Shown here: piece by piece, positions 1 through 5,406 of the stretch
Numbering within the stretch: position 1 is the first letter of the stretch
Layout: every line of letters begins with the position of its first letter
Assembly: GCA_002479075.1 (NCBI GenBank)
Contig: DLLG01000013.1
Coordinates: forward strand, 6,730-12,203
DNA from: Clostridiales bacterium UBA7568
Lineage (GTDB): Bacteria; Bacillota; Clostridia; Oscillospirales; CAG-272
Reading direction: 5' to 3'
Length of the DNA: 5,474 nt
Program-made: the position numbers and the translations under genes
Notes under the pieces: model-generated
Told to the model about the DNA's origin: nothing
What the model saw: the letters and a program-made list of their open reading frames with translations, nothing else
The model's database searches: none

Positions 1-62
1 AACTTTGGTTATTGGTTTGTGCGGATATTTCATTGCCTGCATATACGGGTGTTACATTGTAG

Positions 63-81
63 GGGAGGGGTCTCCCGTCCC
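63..81. repeat. GC-rich hairpin of repeat copy 1
   Basis: An 8-bp inverted repeat with a TCT loop: GGGAGGGG (63-70) faces CCCGTCCC (74-81), with one G·G mismatch (67/77). It is the imperfect counterpart of the hairpin at 180-198. No T-run follows directly, so it is not a typical intrinsic terminator. Confidence 0.7.
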
Positions 82-179
82 GAACATCCGTCTTTATCGA
101 TATAAAAGGCAAAAAAAACTTCAGTTATTTGTTTGTGCAGACGTTTCATTACCTGCATATATGGGCATTGCGACCGTAG

Positions 180-198
180 GGGAGGGGTCTCCCCTCCC
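180..198. repeat. Perfect 8-bp GC-rich hairpin of repeat copy 2
   Basis: GGGAGGGG (180-187), TCT loop (188-190) and CCCCTCCC (191-198) form a perfect stem. Compared with copy 1, the single mismatch is restored to a G-C pair, which would fit selection on the fold, although two copies are too few to show this. The G-runs could alternatively support a G-rich structure on one strand. Confidence 0.75.
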
Positions 199-222
199 GT
201 CGTCCCGATTTTATCGATATAA

Positions 223-305
223 AATCCGGCATATCCCCCCCCTCTCGGCGACGCCTGCCGGGCTTGCTTCGTAATCCGGCAAATCCCTCCCGTCTCAACG
301 ACGCC
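223..305. repeat. Direct repeat of a 33-nt GC-rich box (AATCCGGC...CGACGCC)
   Basis: The box at 223-255 and the box at 273-305 match at 28 of 33 positions without gaps, 50 nt apart start to start. Both begin AATCCGGCA and end CGACGCC. The first box abuts the TTTATCGATATAAAA box of the upstream module, so the two repeat types are physically joined. Part of this block (248-296) recurs in inverted orientation at the right end of the window. No gene is apparent here. Confidence 0.8.
248..296 (+). repeat. Left copy of a dispersed repeat shared with the right end of the window
   Basis: These 49 nt match the reverse complement of 5424-5474 at 44 positions, with five substitutions and two one-base gaps. 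The conserved parts are GCGACGCCTG, GGCTTGCTT and AATCCGGCAAATCCC. The two copies are in opposite orientations and bracket all five genes. The right copy runs to the last base of the window, so the full repeat may be longer. Confidence 0.85.
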
Positions 306-344
306 CCGCGCGGCAACAAAGAGCAAAACTAATTGAATATTTTA

Positions 345-373
345 TTGACTTAAAAGAAATTTTATGCTATCAT
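345..373 (+). promoter_or_regulatory. Housekeeping sigma promoter of the rplI operon, extended -10
   Basis: A -35 box TTGACT (345-350) is followed after 17 nt by a -10 box TATCAT (368-373). A TG at 365-366 gives an extended -10 (TGCTATCAT). The surroundings are AT-rich, in contrast with the GC-rich repeats before it. Transcription would start near 380, leaving a leader of about 55 nt before rplI. This is the only strong promoter I see before the four-gene operon. Confidence 0.8.
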
Positions 374-435
374 ATAAGTTACCGTAATGGTTATTTTATG
401 AATTAAACGCCGCGAGGCAGGAGGTATATAAATAT

Positions 436-885
436 ATGAAGGTTGTACTCTTGGCAGACGTAAGAGGTCAGGGCAAAAAGGATCAGGTTATCGACGTATC
501 AGAGGGATACGCCCGCAACTTCCTTTTCCCGAAGAAGCTCGCGATGGTTGCGGACAACAAGGTTATGAACGAGATAAAGGGCAAGGAGGAGAAGCGTCTC
601 CGCCAGATCGAGCTTGAAAAGGCTGCCGCCCTTGCGACAAAAGCAAAGCTTGAGAGCGTGCAGGTTGTTATAAAGGTCGCCGCAGGCGAGGGCGATCGTC
701 TTTACGGTGCAGTTACGGCAAAGGACGTAGCAGATGCGCTCCTTTCCCAGCACGGAATTGAAGTCGATAAGAGAAAGATTGTTATGGACGCTATCAAGGC
801 GTTTGGCAGTTACACTCCCGAAATCAAGCTCTTCCCGGAAATAACGGGCAGGATTAACGTTATAGTTACACATTCCGGCAAATAA
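436..885 (+). CDS. rplI: Large ribosomal subunit protein L9 (bL9)
   Basis: This encodes 149 residues, the usual length for bL9, which binds 23S rRNA in the 50S subunit and affects translational fidelity and ribosome spacing. The N-terminal domain carries the L9 signature at residues 11-34 (GQG..., V18, SEGYARNFLFP at 22-32). A charged connecting helix follows (about residues 43-75, rich in Lys, Glu and Arg). The C-terminal domain contains GEGDRLYGAVTAKDVADAL (84-102), which is typical of the family. The ATG is preceded by AGGAGG (419-424) with an 11-nt gap, so the start is firm. It is the first gene of the operon, 20 nt before dnaB. In many Firmicutes a gdpP phosphodiesterase gene precedes rplI; here repeats and a promoter lie there instead. 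Confidence 0.98.
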   Translation: MKVVLLADVRGQGKKDQVIDVSEGYARNFLFPKKLAMVADNKVMNEIKGKEEKRLRQIELEKAAALATKAKLESVQVVIKVAAGEGDRLYGAVTAKDVADALLSQHGIEVDKRKIVMDAIKAFGSYTPEIKLFPEITGRINVIVTHSGK

Positions 886-891
886 AAAAAC

Positions 892-896
892 GGAGG
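892..896 (+). promoter_or_regulatory. Ribosome binding site supporting a TTG start for dnaB
   Basis: GGAGG lies 9 nt before the TTG at 906. No ATG or GTG is placed to use it, and starting at the next internal Met (residue 53) would remove part of the conserved N-terminal domain. This site therefore decides the start. Confidence 0.85.
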
Positions 897-905
897 TACA
901 GGGCT

Positions 906-2231
906 TTGGCAGAGATTCAGAGAACAAAACCCTTTTCGGTCGAAGCGGAGCAATCCGTTCTCGGCTCGGTGCTCATTGACCCCGAATGTATAACGGGGCT
1001 TATCGAAATTGTCTCGTCGTCCGACTTTTATATTCCCGAGCACGGAGAGATATTTGACGCTATGTGCGAGCTTTTCAACAAAAACCGCAACATAGACGTT
1101 GTCACCCTCATCAATATGCTGACAGAGCACGGAGTTTATTCTCCGGAGGAATGTAAAAAATATGTCGGCGTTATTGCGGACGTTGTTCCCTCGGCGGCGA
1201 ATGTCAGGGATTATGCCCGCATTGTACACGACAAAGCTGTTCTGCGCGCGCTCATCGACGCTTCCGAGGAGATAACGGAAAACGCTTATTCCGCAAGGGG
1301 CGAGGTCAAATACATTCTTGACGACGCAGAGCAGAAAATTTTCAATCTTTCAAGATCGTCCGATACGAAGAATTTCGTTTCGATAAGGGAAGCGCTTGTT
1401 GAAGCGTTCAACCAGCTGGACAAGGTCCGCAAGGATCCGGAGGCGGCTGCGGGCATAAAGACCGGCTATACCGATCTTGACAGGGCAATAATCGGGCTGA
1501 CGCCGGGCGATATGGTTGTCATCGGCGCGCGCCCCGGTATGGGTAAAACGTCGTTTGCGATGAATATCGCAACAAACGTCGCAAAGGCAACAAAGAAAAC
1601 CGTCTGTGTTTTCTCTCTTGAAATGACAACGGCACAGCTCGCCGCAAGAATGTTGGCAAGCGAGGCTCTTGTTGACAGCTACGGTATGCGTTCCGGAAAA
1701 ATCTCCGGCACGGATTTTGACCAGCTTGCAAGAGCGGCGGCGGAGCTTTCTTCCTGTGATATTCAGATAGACGATACGGCGGCGATAACCGTCACGCAGA
1801 TAAAAGCCAAGCTCCGCAGAATGAAAAATCTCGGGCTTGTCGTTATAGATTATCTTCAGCTTATGCAGAGCGATAAGAAAGCGGAGAACCGAGTGAACGA
1901 GGTCGGCGAGGTATCGAGAGGACTCAAGCTCCTTGCAAAGGATCTCGGGGTACCGGTTATCTGTTGCGCGCAGCTTTCCCGTCCGCCAAAGACAAACGAG
2001 AGCGCAAGACCCGGTCTTTCCGACCTTCGCGAATCGGGACAGATCGAGCAGGATGCGGACATCGTTATGTTTTTGCACGGCGACTACGCAAAGGCGGACG
2101 CCCAGTCCAGCGAGGCAACGCTCATCATCTCCAAAAACCGTCACGGCTCAAACGGAGACGTCAAGCTCGGATGGATGGGCAAATATACGAAATTCGTCAA
2201 TTCTCAGGCAAACGAGCAGGACGGTAACTGA
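906..2231 (+). CDS. dnaB: Replicative DNA helicase DnaB (DnaC in Bacillus naming)
   Basis: This encodes 441 residues, normal for the hexameric helicase that unwinds DNA at the replication fork and contacts primase. The N-terminal primase-interacting domain covers about residues 8-110 (EAEQSVLGSVL at 13-23). The RecA-like ATPase domain begins near residue 180. It shows Walker A GARPGMGKTS (207-216), the FSLEM motif (236-240), Walker B VVIDYLQLM (312-320), AQLSRPP (355-361), LSDLRESGQIEQDADIV (371-387) and ISKNRHG (408-414), which carries the conserved basic residues near the inter-subunit ATP site. No intein or insertion interrupts the motifs. Translation starts at TTG, supported by the upstream GGAGG. 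It follows rplI, a linkage common in Firmicutes, and ends 2 nt before tilS, suggesting coupled translation. Confidence 0.98.
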   Translation: MAEIQRTKPFSVEAEQSVLGSVLIDPECITGLIEIVSSSDFYIPEHGEIFDAMCELFNKNRNIDVVTLINMLTEHGVYSPEECKKYVGVIADVVPSAANVRDYARIVHDKAVLRALIDASEEITENAYSARGEVKYILDDAEQKIFNLSRSSDTKNFVSIREALVEAFNQLDKVRKDPEAAAGIKTGYTDLDRAIIGLTPGDMVVIGARPGMGKTSFAMNIATNVAKATKKTVCVFSLEMTTAQLAARMLASEALVDSYGMRSGKISGTDFDQLARAAAELSSCDIQIDDTAAITVTQIKAKLRRMKNLGLVVIDYLQLMQSDKKAENRVNEVGEVSRGLKLLAKDLGVPVICCAQLSRPPKTNESARPGLSDLRESGQIEQDADIVMFLHGDYAKADAQSSEATLIISKNRHGSNGDVKLGWMGKYTKFVNSQANEQDGN

Positions 2232-2233
2232 AA

Positions 2234-3535
2234 ATGACATATACCGAAAAGGTAATATCCTCGGCAAGGGAGCGGCTTTCGGGCATAAGGGGGAAGATTG
2301 TCGTAGGTTTTTCCGGCGGCGCGGATTCAACCGTGCTTCTGGAGGTTATGAGAGCTGTCTTCGGCGAGGAGAATATAACGGCTGTGCATATAAATCATAT
2401 GCTCCGCGGAAAGGAAGCCGATGCGGATGAAGAATTCTGCCGCAGTTTTGCGAAAGACCGCGGTATCGGCTTTGTTTGCCGCAGGATAGACGTTGCGGCG
2501 CTCAGTCGGGGAAAGGCTGTTGAGGAAACGGCGAGAAACGCTCGCTACGGTGCGCTTGAAGCCGTTGCAAAGGAGACAAATTCCGCATATATTGCCCTTG
2601 CCCATACGGCAAGCGACAATCTCGAAACCGTAATTTTCAATCTTTGCAGGGGAAGCGGCACGGCCGGGATGAGAGGAATTCCGTTCTCGCGCCCGTGTGG
2701 CGAGGCGACTGTCATCCGCCCGCTTATCGACTGTACGCGAGCCGAGATCGAGGGCTTTGCGGCGGAAAACGGGCTTTCGTTTGTAACGGACAAGACAAAC
2801 GCCGACACGCATTATACGAGAAATTATATAAGACACGAGATCGTTCCGAAGATAAAGGAAATTTTCCCTTCTGCGGAGAGTGCCGCCGTCAATATGACGA
2901 ATGCCGTTTCAACCGATTATGACTACATTTCATCGGAAGCGGAAAAGCTGCTGGAAACGGCGGAAAACGGAAAGCTCCCGCTTTCGGTTCTGAGAGAAAG
3001 TCATTCCGCGCTTATTCTGCGGGCTGTTTCAAAACTGTCTCCCGTAACGCTGGACTTTGTTCATCAGAATGAGATACTTGAGACGATACTGTCCGGAGGG
3101 GAGGGGAAAATATCCGTTCCGGAGGGGAAATATGCCGTTTGCGACGGGAAAAATCTCTTTTTCTCGGAAGGCGATGACGCTCCCCGTCCCGAATATGAGA
3201 TGACGCTTTCCGAGGGGCTGAACTTTTCGGATTACGGCTTCTGCATAGCGGTTGGGGAGACGGTCGCAGCGCCCGAAGGGCAAGAGCTTGTCGGCACGGG
3301 CTATGCGCCGAAAAATGCCCTTCTGACAGCAAGAAGCCGCCGCTCATCGGATAAATACCGCTTCTGGAAAATGACCCGCACGCTGAAAAAAATGATTGGC
3401 GACCTTGATGAAAACGCAAAAAAATACCGCCCCGTAATCTGTGCGGACGGAAAGCCCATATGGCTGCCCGGCTTTCCGAGCGAGGAAATTTCGGGCGGAG
3501 AGAAGATAAAAATCAGATATTATAAAGCAAAATGA
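2234..3535 (+). CDS. tilS: tRNA(Ile)-lysidine synthetase TilS
   Basis: The 433-residue enzyme uses ATP and lysine to convert C34 of the CAU-anticodon tRNA-Ile to lysidine, so that it reads AUA; AUA codons occur in this window. The N-terminal PP-loop ATPase domain (about 20-205) has VVGFSGGADS (23-32), HINHMLRG (52-59), AHTASDNLET (123-132; AHTADDQ-like in most relatives) and the YTRNYIRHEIVP stretch (194-205). A middle helical region and a C-terminal domain follow; the latter reaches PIWLPGF (408-414). The C-terminal motif is divergent: RSRRSSDKYRFWKMTRTLKK (367-386) replaces the usual R-x-GD-x-PLGM-x-G-x-KK pattern but keeps the paired lysines. The ATG lies 2 nt after the dnaB stop with only a weak AGGA (2218-2221) upstream, so expression probably depends on coupling to dnaB. 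Confidence 0.96.
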   Translation: MTYTEKVISSARERLSGIRGKIVVGFSGGADSTVLLEVMRAVFGEENITAVHINHMLRGKEADADEEFCRSFAKDRGIGFVCRRIDVAALSRGKAVEETARNARYGALEAVAKETNSAYIALAHTASDNLETVIFNLCRGSGTAGMRGIPFSRPCGEATVIRPLIDCTRAEIEGFAAENGLSFVTDKTNADTHYTRNYIRHEIVPKIKEIFPSAESAAVNMTNAVSTDYDYISSEAEKLLETAENGKLPLSVLRESHSALILRAVSKLSPVTLDFVHQNEILETILSGGEGKISVPEGKYAVCDGKNLFFSEGDDAPRPEYEMTLSEGLNFSDYGFCIAVGETVAAPEGQELVGTGYAPKNALLTARSRRSSDKYRFWKMTRTLKKMIGDLDENAKKYRPVICADGKPIWLPGFPSEEISGGEKIKIRYYKAK

Positions 3536-3540
3536 GGTGA
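3534..3540 (+). promoter_or_regulatory. hpt ribosome binding site overlapping the tilS stop codon
   Basis: GAGGTGA (3534-3540) matches the complement of the 16S rRNA 3' end over seven bases and sits 6 nt before the hpt ATG. Its first two bases are the last two of the tilS TGA stop codon. A terminating ribosome on tilS would cover the site, which suits coupled translation. Confidence 0.85.
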
Positions 3541-3546
3541 GCAAAG

Positions 3547-4089
3547 ATGCAAAGCGATTTTTCAAAAATTCTTGTAACGGAAGAGGAAATAGATAAAACG
3601 GTGCGCCGTATGGCGGAGGAGATAAGCCGTGATTATGAGGGCAAAAACCTTGTCCTCCTCGGTATACTCAAGGGTTCCGTCGTCTTTATGGGCGACCTTA
3701 TGAAGCGACTTTCAATCCCTGTCCAGATCGATTTTATGAAGGTCTCCTCATACGGCGCCGGCACGGTTTCTTCCGGTCACGTTGACATAATCCTTGATAT
3801 AAGGAGAAAGGACCTTGCAAACTGCGATATTCTTATAGTTGAGGACATAATCGATTCCGGCAGAACGCTCTCTTATCTTGCAAAATACCTGCTTGACAAG
3901 GGCGCAAAGAGCGTCAAAACCTGCACAATGCTTGATAAGCCCTCCCGCAGAGAGGTTGAATTTGTGCCGGATTACGTCGGCAAGCAGATTCCGGACGAAT
4001 TCGTCGTCGGCTATGGGCTTGATTACGACGAAAAATACAGAGCACTTCCTTATGTCGCAATTCTCAAAAGAGAAGTTTATGAAAAATAA
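3547..4089 (+). CDS. hpt: Hypoxanthine phosphoribosyltransferase
   Basis: This 180-residue cytosolic enzyme, of the usual bacterial length, transfers the phosphoribosyl group of PRPP to hypoxanthine (often also guanine) for purine salvage. Key motifs are LKGS (41-44, pyrophosphate-binding loop), SSYG (67-70, flexible loop), the PRPP motif VEDIIDSGRTL (98-108), DKPSRR (130-135) and VGYGLDYDEKYR (154-165), which lines the purine site. The combination fits HPRT rather than the shorter Xpt or Gpt types, although the preferred base cannot be proved from sequence. It follows tilS by 11 nt. The tilS-hpt pairing is conserved in Firmicutes; in Bacillus subtilis ftsH follows and the TilS-HprT complex activates it. 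No ftsH is present here; terminators follow instead. Confidence 0.97.
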   Translation: MQSDFSKILVTEEEIDKTVRRMAEEISRDYEGKNLVLLGILKGSVVFMGDLMKRLSIPVQIDFMKVSSYGAGTVSSGHVDIILDIRRKDLANCDILIVEDIIDSGRTLSYLAKYLLDKGAKSVKTCTMLDKPSRREVEFVPDYVGKQIPDEFVVGYGLDYDEKYRALPYVAILKREVYEK

Positions 4090-4116
4090 AAAAATCCCCG
4101 CTTCTGCGGTTTTTTT
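4088..4116. terminator. Small hairpin terminator after hpt
   Basis: A 4-bp stem CCGC (4098-4101) / GCGG (4106-4109) with a TTCT loop is followed by seven Ts (4110-4116) and preceded by seven As (4088-4094). The A and T runs could extend the stem across a 3-nt bulge. It begins at the hpt stop codon and is the first candidate end of the operon transcript. The stem is short, so termination may be partial. The layout could also work on the opposite strand. Confidence 0.65.
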
Positions 4117-4160
4117 AAGAGAAGATGTGCGCTCCGCGCGGAGCGCACACCTTCTCTTAA
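4115..4160. repeat. 46-nt near-perfect inverted repeat between convergent genes
   Basis: The arms are TTAAGAGAAG (4115-4124) with CTTCTCTTAA (4151-4160), and TGTGCGCTCC (4126-4135) with GGAGCGCACA (4140-4149). They enclose a GCGC loop (4136-4139). The only mismatch in the 20 pairs plus one position is A4125 / C4150. The outer half is purine/pyrimidine-biased and the inner half very GC-rich. No T-run follows on either strand, so it is not a standard intrinsic terminator. It could be a REP- or MITE-like dispersed hairpin, a structured transcript end or an RNase III substrate. Its base shares two Ts with the T-run of the preceding terminator. Confidence 0.85.
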
Positions 4161-4173
4161 CTTTTCACTTTTC
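4160..4173. repeat. Tandem ACTTTTC heptamer, two copies
   Basis: ACTTTTC occurs at 4160-4166 and again at 4167-4173, directly beside the long hairpin. Two short copies may be chance, but they would also fit the edge of a dispersed element. Confidence 0.4.
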
Positions 4174-4177
4174 CCTC

Positions 4178-4205
4178 AAAAAAGCCACCCCGAAGGGTGG
4201 CTTTT
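4178..4205. terminator. Bidirectional intrinsic terminator with a CUUCGG loop on the minus strand
   Basis: GCCACCC (4184-4190) pairs with GGGTGGC (4195-4201) around a 4-nt loop. A six-A run (4178-4183) and a four-T run (4202-4205) flank the stem. Read on the minus strand, the loop is C-TTCG-G, the exceptionally stable tetraloop, followed by six Ts. This is a strong terminator 15 nt past the stop codon of the minus-strand hydrolase gene. On the plus strand it would act as a backup terminator for the rplI-hpt operon. Confidence 0.88.
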
Positions 4206-4219
4206 GTCATATGATTTTA

Positions 4220-5344
4220 TCAGCCGTTGAGAGCGACGAATCTGTTGATAACGTCGTCAAGGGCAAGAGTGTGGTGCTCGTTTATATAAGTTACAACAGT
4301 ATTGTTGAAGTTTTTATACCAGTGCTCGGGGATGTTCTTAAAGCCTATGCAAGCGCCGACGATGCTGCCGACGGTTGCGCCTGTGCAGTCGTTGTCAAGA
4401 CCGATTGCAACGCAGTTGCCTATGCACTTTGTATAATCCTTTCCGCCGAGCATAAGGGCGAAAACGATAGCACACATATTGTTGATCGTGTGAACGGGGT
4501 GCATTCTGGGGAAGTGTTCGTCAAGGAGCTGGCGCGCACGAATGTAGTTTGTGACCTTTTCTTCGCAGGAGAATGCCCATTCAAGCTCTTTATAAAGCTC
4601 GGATTCCTTCGGAATCTGCTTCATACCTTCTCTGATAGCGTCGAGAGGAGTCTCTGCCGTGAAGGCTGCCGCAACTGCCGCTGCGCAGAACATTTCGCCA
4701 TAGATACCGTTCTGGCGATGTGTGAGGAATGCGTCCGGATATGCGAGCTTTGCCGCAGCTTCGGGGTTGCCTGCCTCGGCATAACCGAAAGCGTCCGCTC
4801 TGATAGCCGCGCCGATCCATTCAACGTAACCGTTGAAGTTTGCTGCACATTCTGCCTTTGTGCCGGCACGGAGCTGCATAAGCGCTTCGCTCTCTGCCGT
4901 GCAACCGTAAGGGAGATAGTCGAGCCAGAACTTGCCCGCATCGTCAACCGTGTAGCCCTTGCCGTATTTTTCGAGAAGGAGGAGGTTGAGGATTGTGTAG
5001 GTGATGTCGTCGTCAACGGGAACCTTGTTTATGTTCTCAAGAATGTATTCCGTTCTCTTGTTGACCTGATAATGAATCTTTTCGGGCTGGTCTGTGCCTG
5101 TCCAGTAGTCAACGGGGGGATACTGCATATTGCATTCCATAGCGAGCGCCTGCATATCCGCCATTTTGTAAAGCTCGACAGGGATGCCGAGCACGCAACC
5201 TGCAAATCTGCCGATAACGGCACCCTTCATACGGTCAAGAAGATCCGTAACGGGCTTTTTGCAGTTTTCCGCACCTTCGGGGCGGAGAGCAAGTATTTCA
5301 TTCAGCGAATCGGGCTGAATTTCGGGATGCTGATTTGTGTACAT
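4220..5344 (-). CDS. ADP-ribosylglycohydrolase (ARH/DraG) family protein
   Basis: This 374-residue soluble protein has no signal peptide or membrane segment. Family members are all-helical, Mg2+- or Mn2+-dependent hydrolases that remove ADP-ribose from proteins or act on related ADP-ribosyl compounds. The family pattern begins at GAVIGRFAGCVLGIPVE (41-57), where Cys50 replaces the more usual Asp of GxAxGDxLG. The first metal-binding cluster is VDDDITYT (110-117). A helical core contains NPEAAAKLAYPDAFLTHRQN (193-212). The second metal cluster is GLDNDCTGATVGSIVGACIG (315-334), with D317 and D319 as likely ligands and C320 where classical ARH/DraG proteins have Thr or Ser. Residues 1-36 are outside the conserved fold. 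The ATG at 5344 is chosen for its ribosome binding site; a longer frame would read into the upstream repeat. It is convergent with hpt. No ADP-ribosyltransferase is present, so the substrate is unknown. Confidence 0.92.
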   Translation of the reverse strand: MYTNQHPEIQPDSLNEILALRPEGAENCKKPVTDLLDRMKGAVIGRFAGCVLGIPVELYKMADMQALAMECNMQYPPVDYWTGTDQPEKIHYQVNKRTEYILENINKVPVDDDITYTILNLLLLEKYGKGYTVDDAGKFWLDYLPYGCTAESEALMQLRAGTKAECAANFNGYVEWIGAAIRADAFGYAEAGNPEAAAKLAYPDAFLTHRQNGIYGEMFCAAAVAAAFTAETPLDAIREGMKQIPKESELYKELEWAFSCEEKVTNYIRARQLLDEHFPRMHPVHTINNMCAIVFALMLGGKDYTKCIGNCVAIGLDNDCTGATVGSIVGACIGFKNIPEHWYKNFNNTVVTYINEHHTLALDDVINRFVALNG

Positions 5345-5352
5345 AGTGTTTA

Positions 5353-5360
5353 CTTCCTTT
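5353..5360 (-). promoter_or_regulatory. Ribosome binding site of the ARH-family gene
   Basis: On the minus strand AAAGGAAG lies 8 nt before the ATG at 5344. It supports this start over an upstream in-frame ATG at 5458, which would add 38 residues translated from AT-rich leader and repeat DNA. An AT-rich stretch just upstream (5358-5377) could hold a -10 box, but I see no convincing -35 partner. Confidence 0.8.
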
Positions 5361-5406
5361 ATATAAATAAATTTTTTGACTTGATTTGGCGGGCTTTTGT
5401 GCTCGT

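Larger units (their letters stand above)
1..224. repeat. Two tandem copies of an intergenic repeat module (about 108 nt each)
   Basis: Copy 1 (1-107) and copy 2 (117-224) align with an offset of 116-117 nt. Over the first 49 nt, 41 positions match. The 16-nt AGGGGAGGGGTCTCCC box (61-76 and 178-193) and the 15-nt TTTATCGATATAAAA box (93-107 and 210-224) are identical between copies. Each module therefore has a GC-rich hairpin and an AT-rich near-palindrome. Copies are separated by a short A-rich stretch (111-118). Both strands have open frames through this region, but they have no ribosome binding site and simply translate the repeat, so I read it as non-coding. Function is unknown; its position directly before a promoter suggests a dispersed intergenic element rather than a regulator of rplI. 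Confidence 0.85.

Noticed and set aside
5..274. An 89-residue plus-strand open frame in the repeat region
   Set aside because: It also just reads the tandem modules, lacks a ribosome binding site and ends within the GC-rich boxes.
1..305. A CRISPR array
   Set aside because: There are only two copies of each unit, copies are imperfect, linkers are not spacer-like in length and no cas gene is present.
30..326. A 98-residue minus-strand open frame in the repeat region
   Set aside because: Its peptide repeats itself (GGETPPL and GRETPPL) because it translates the tandem DNA modules. No ribosome binding site or domain is visible.
1350..2144. A 264-residue minus-strand open frame inside dnaB
   Set aside because: It is fully antisense to conserved helicase motifs, has no ribosome binding site and has no recognisable domain.
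4220..5344. The ARH-family gene as the antitoxin half of a toxin-antitoxin or defence system
   Set aside because: No adjacent ADP-ribosyltransferase or toxin gene is present; the only neighbour in the window is the convergent hpt gene.
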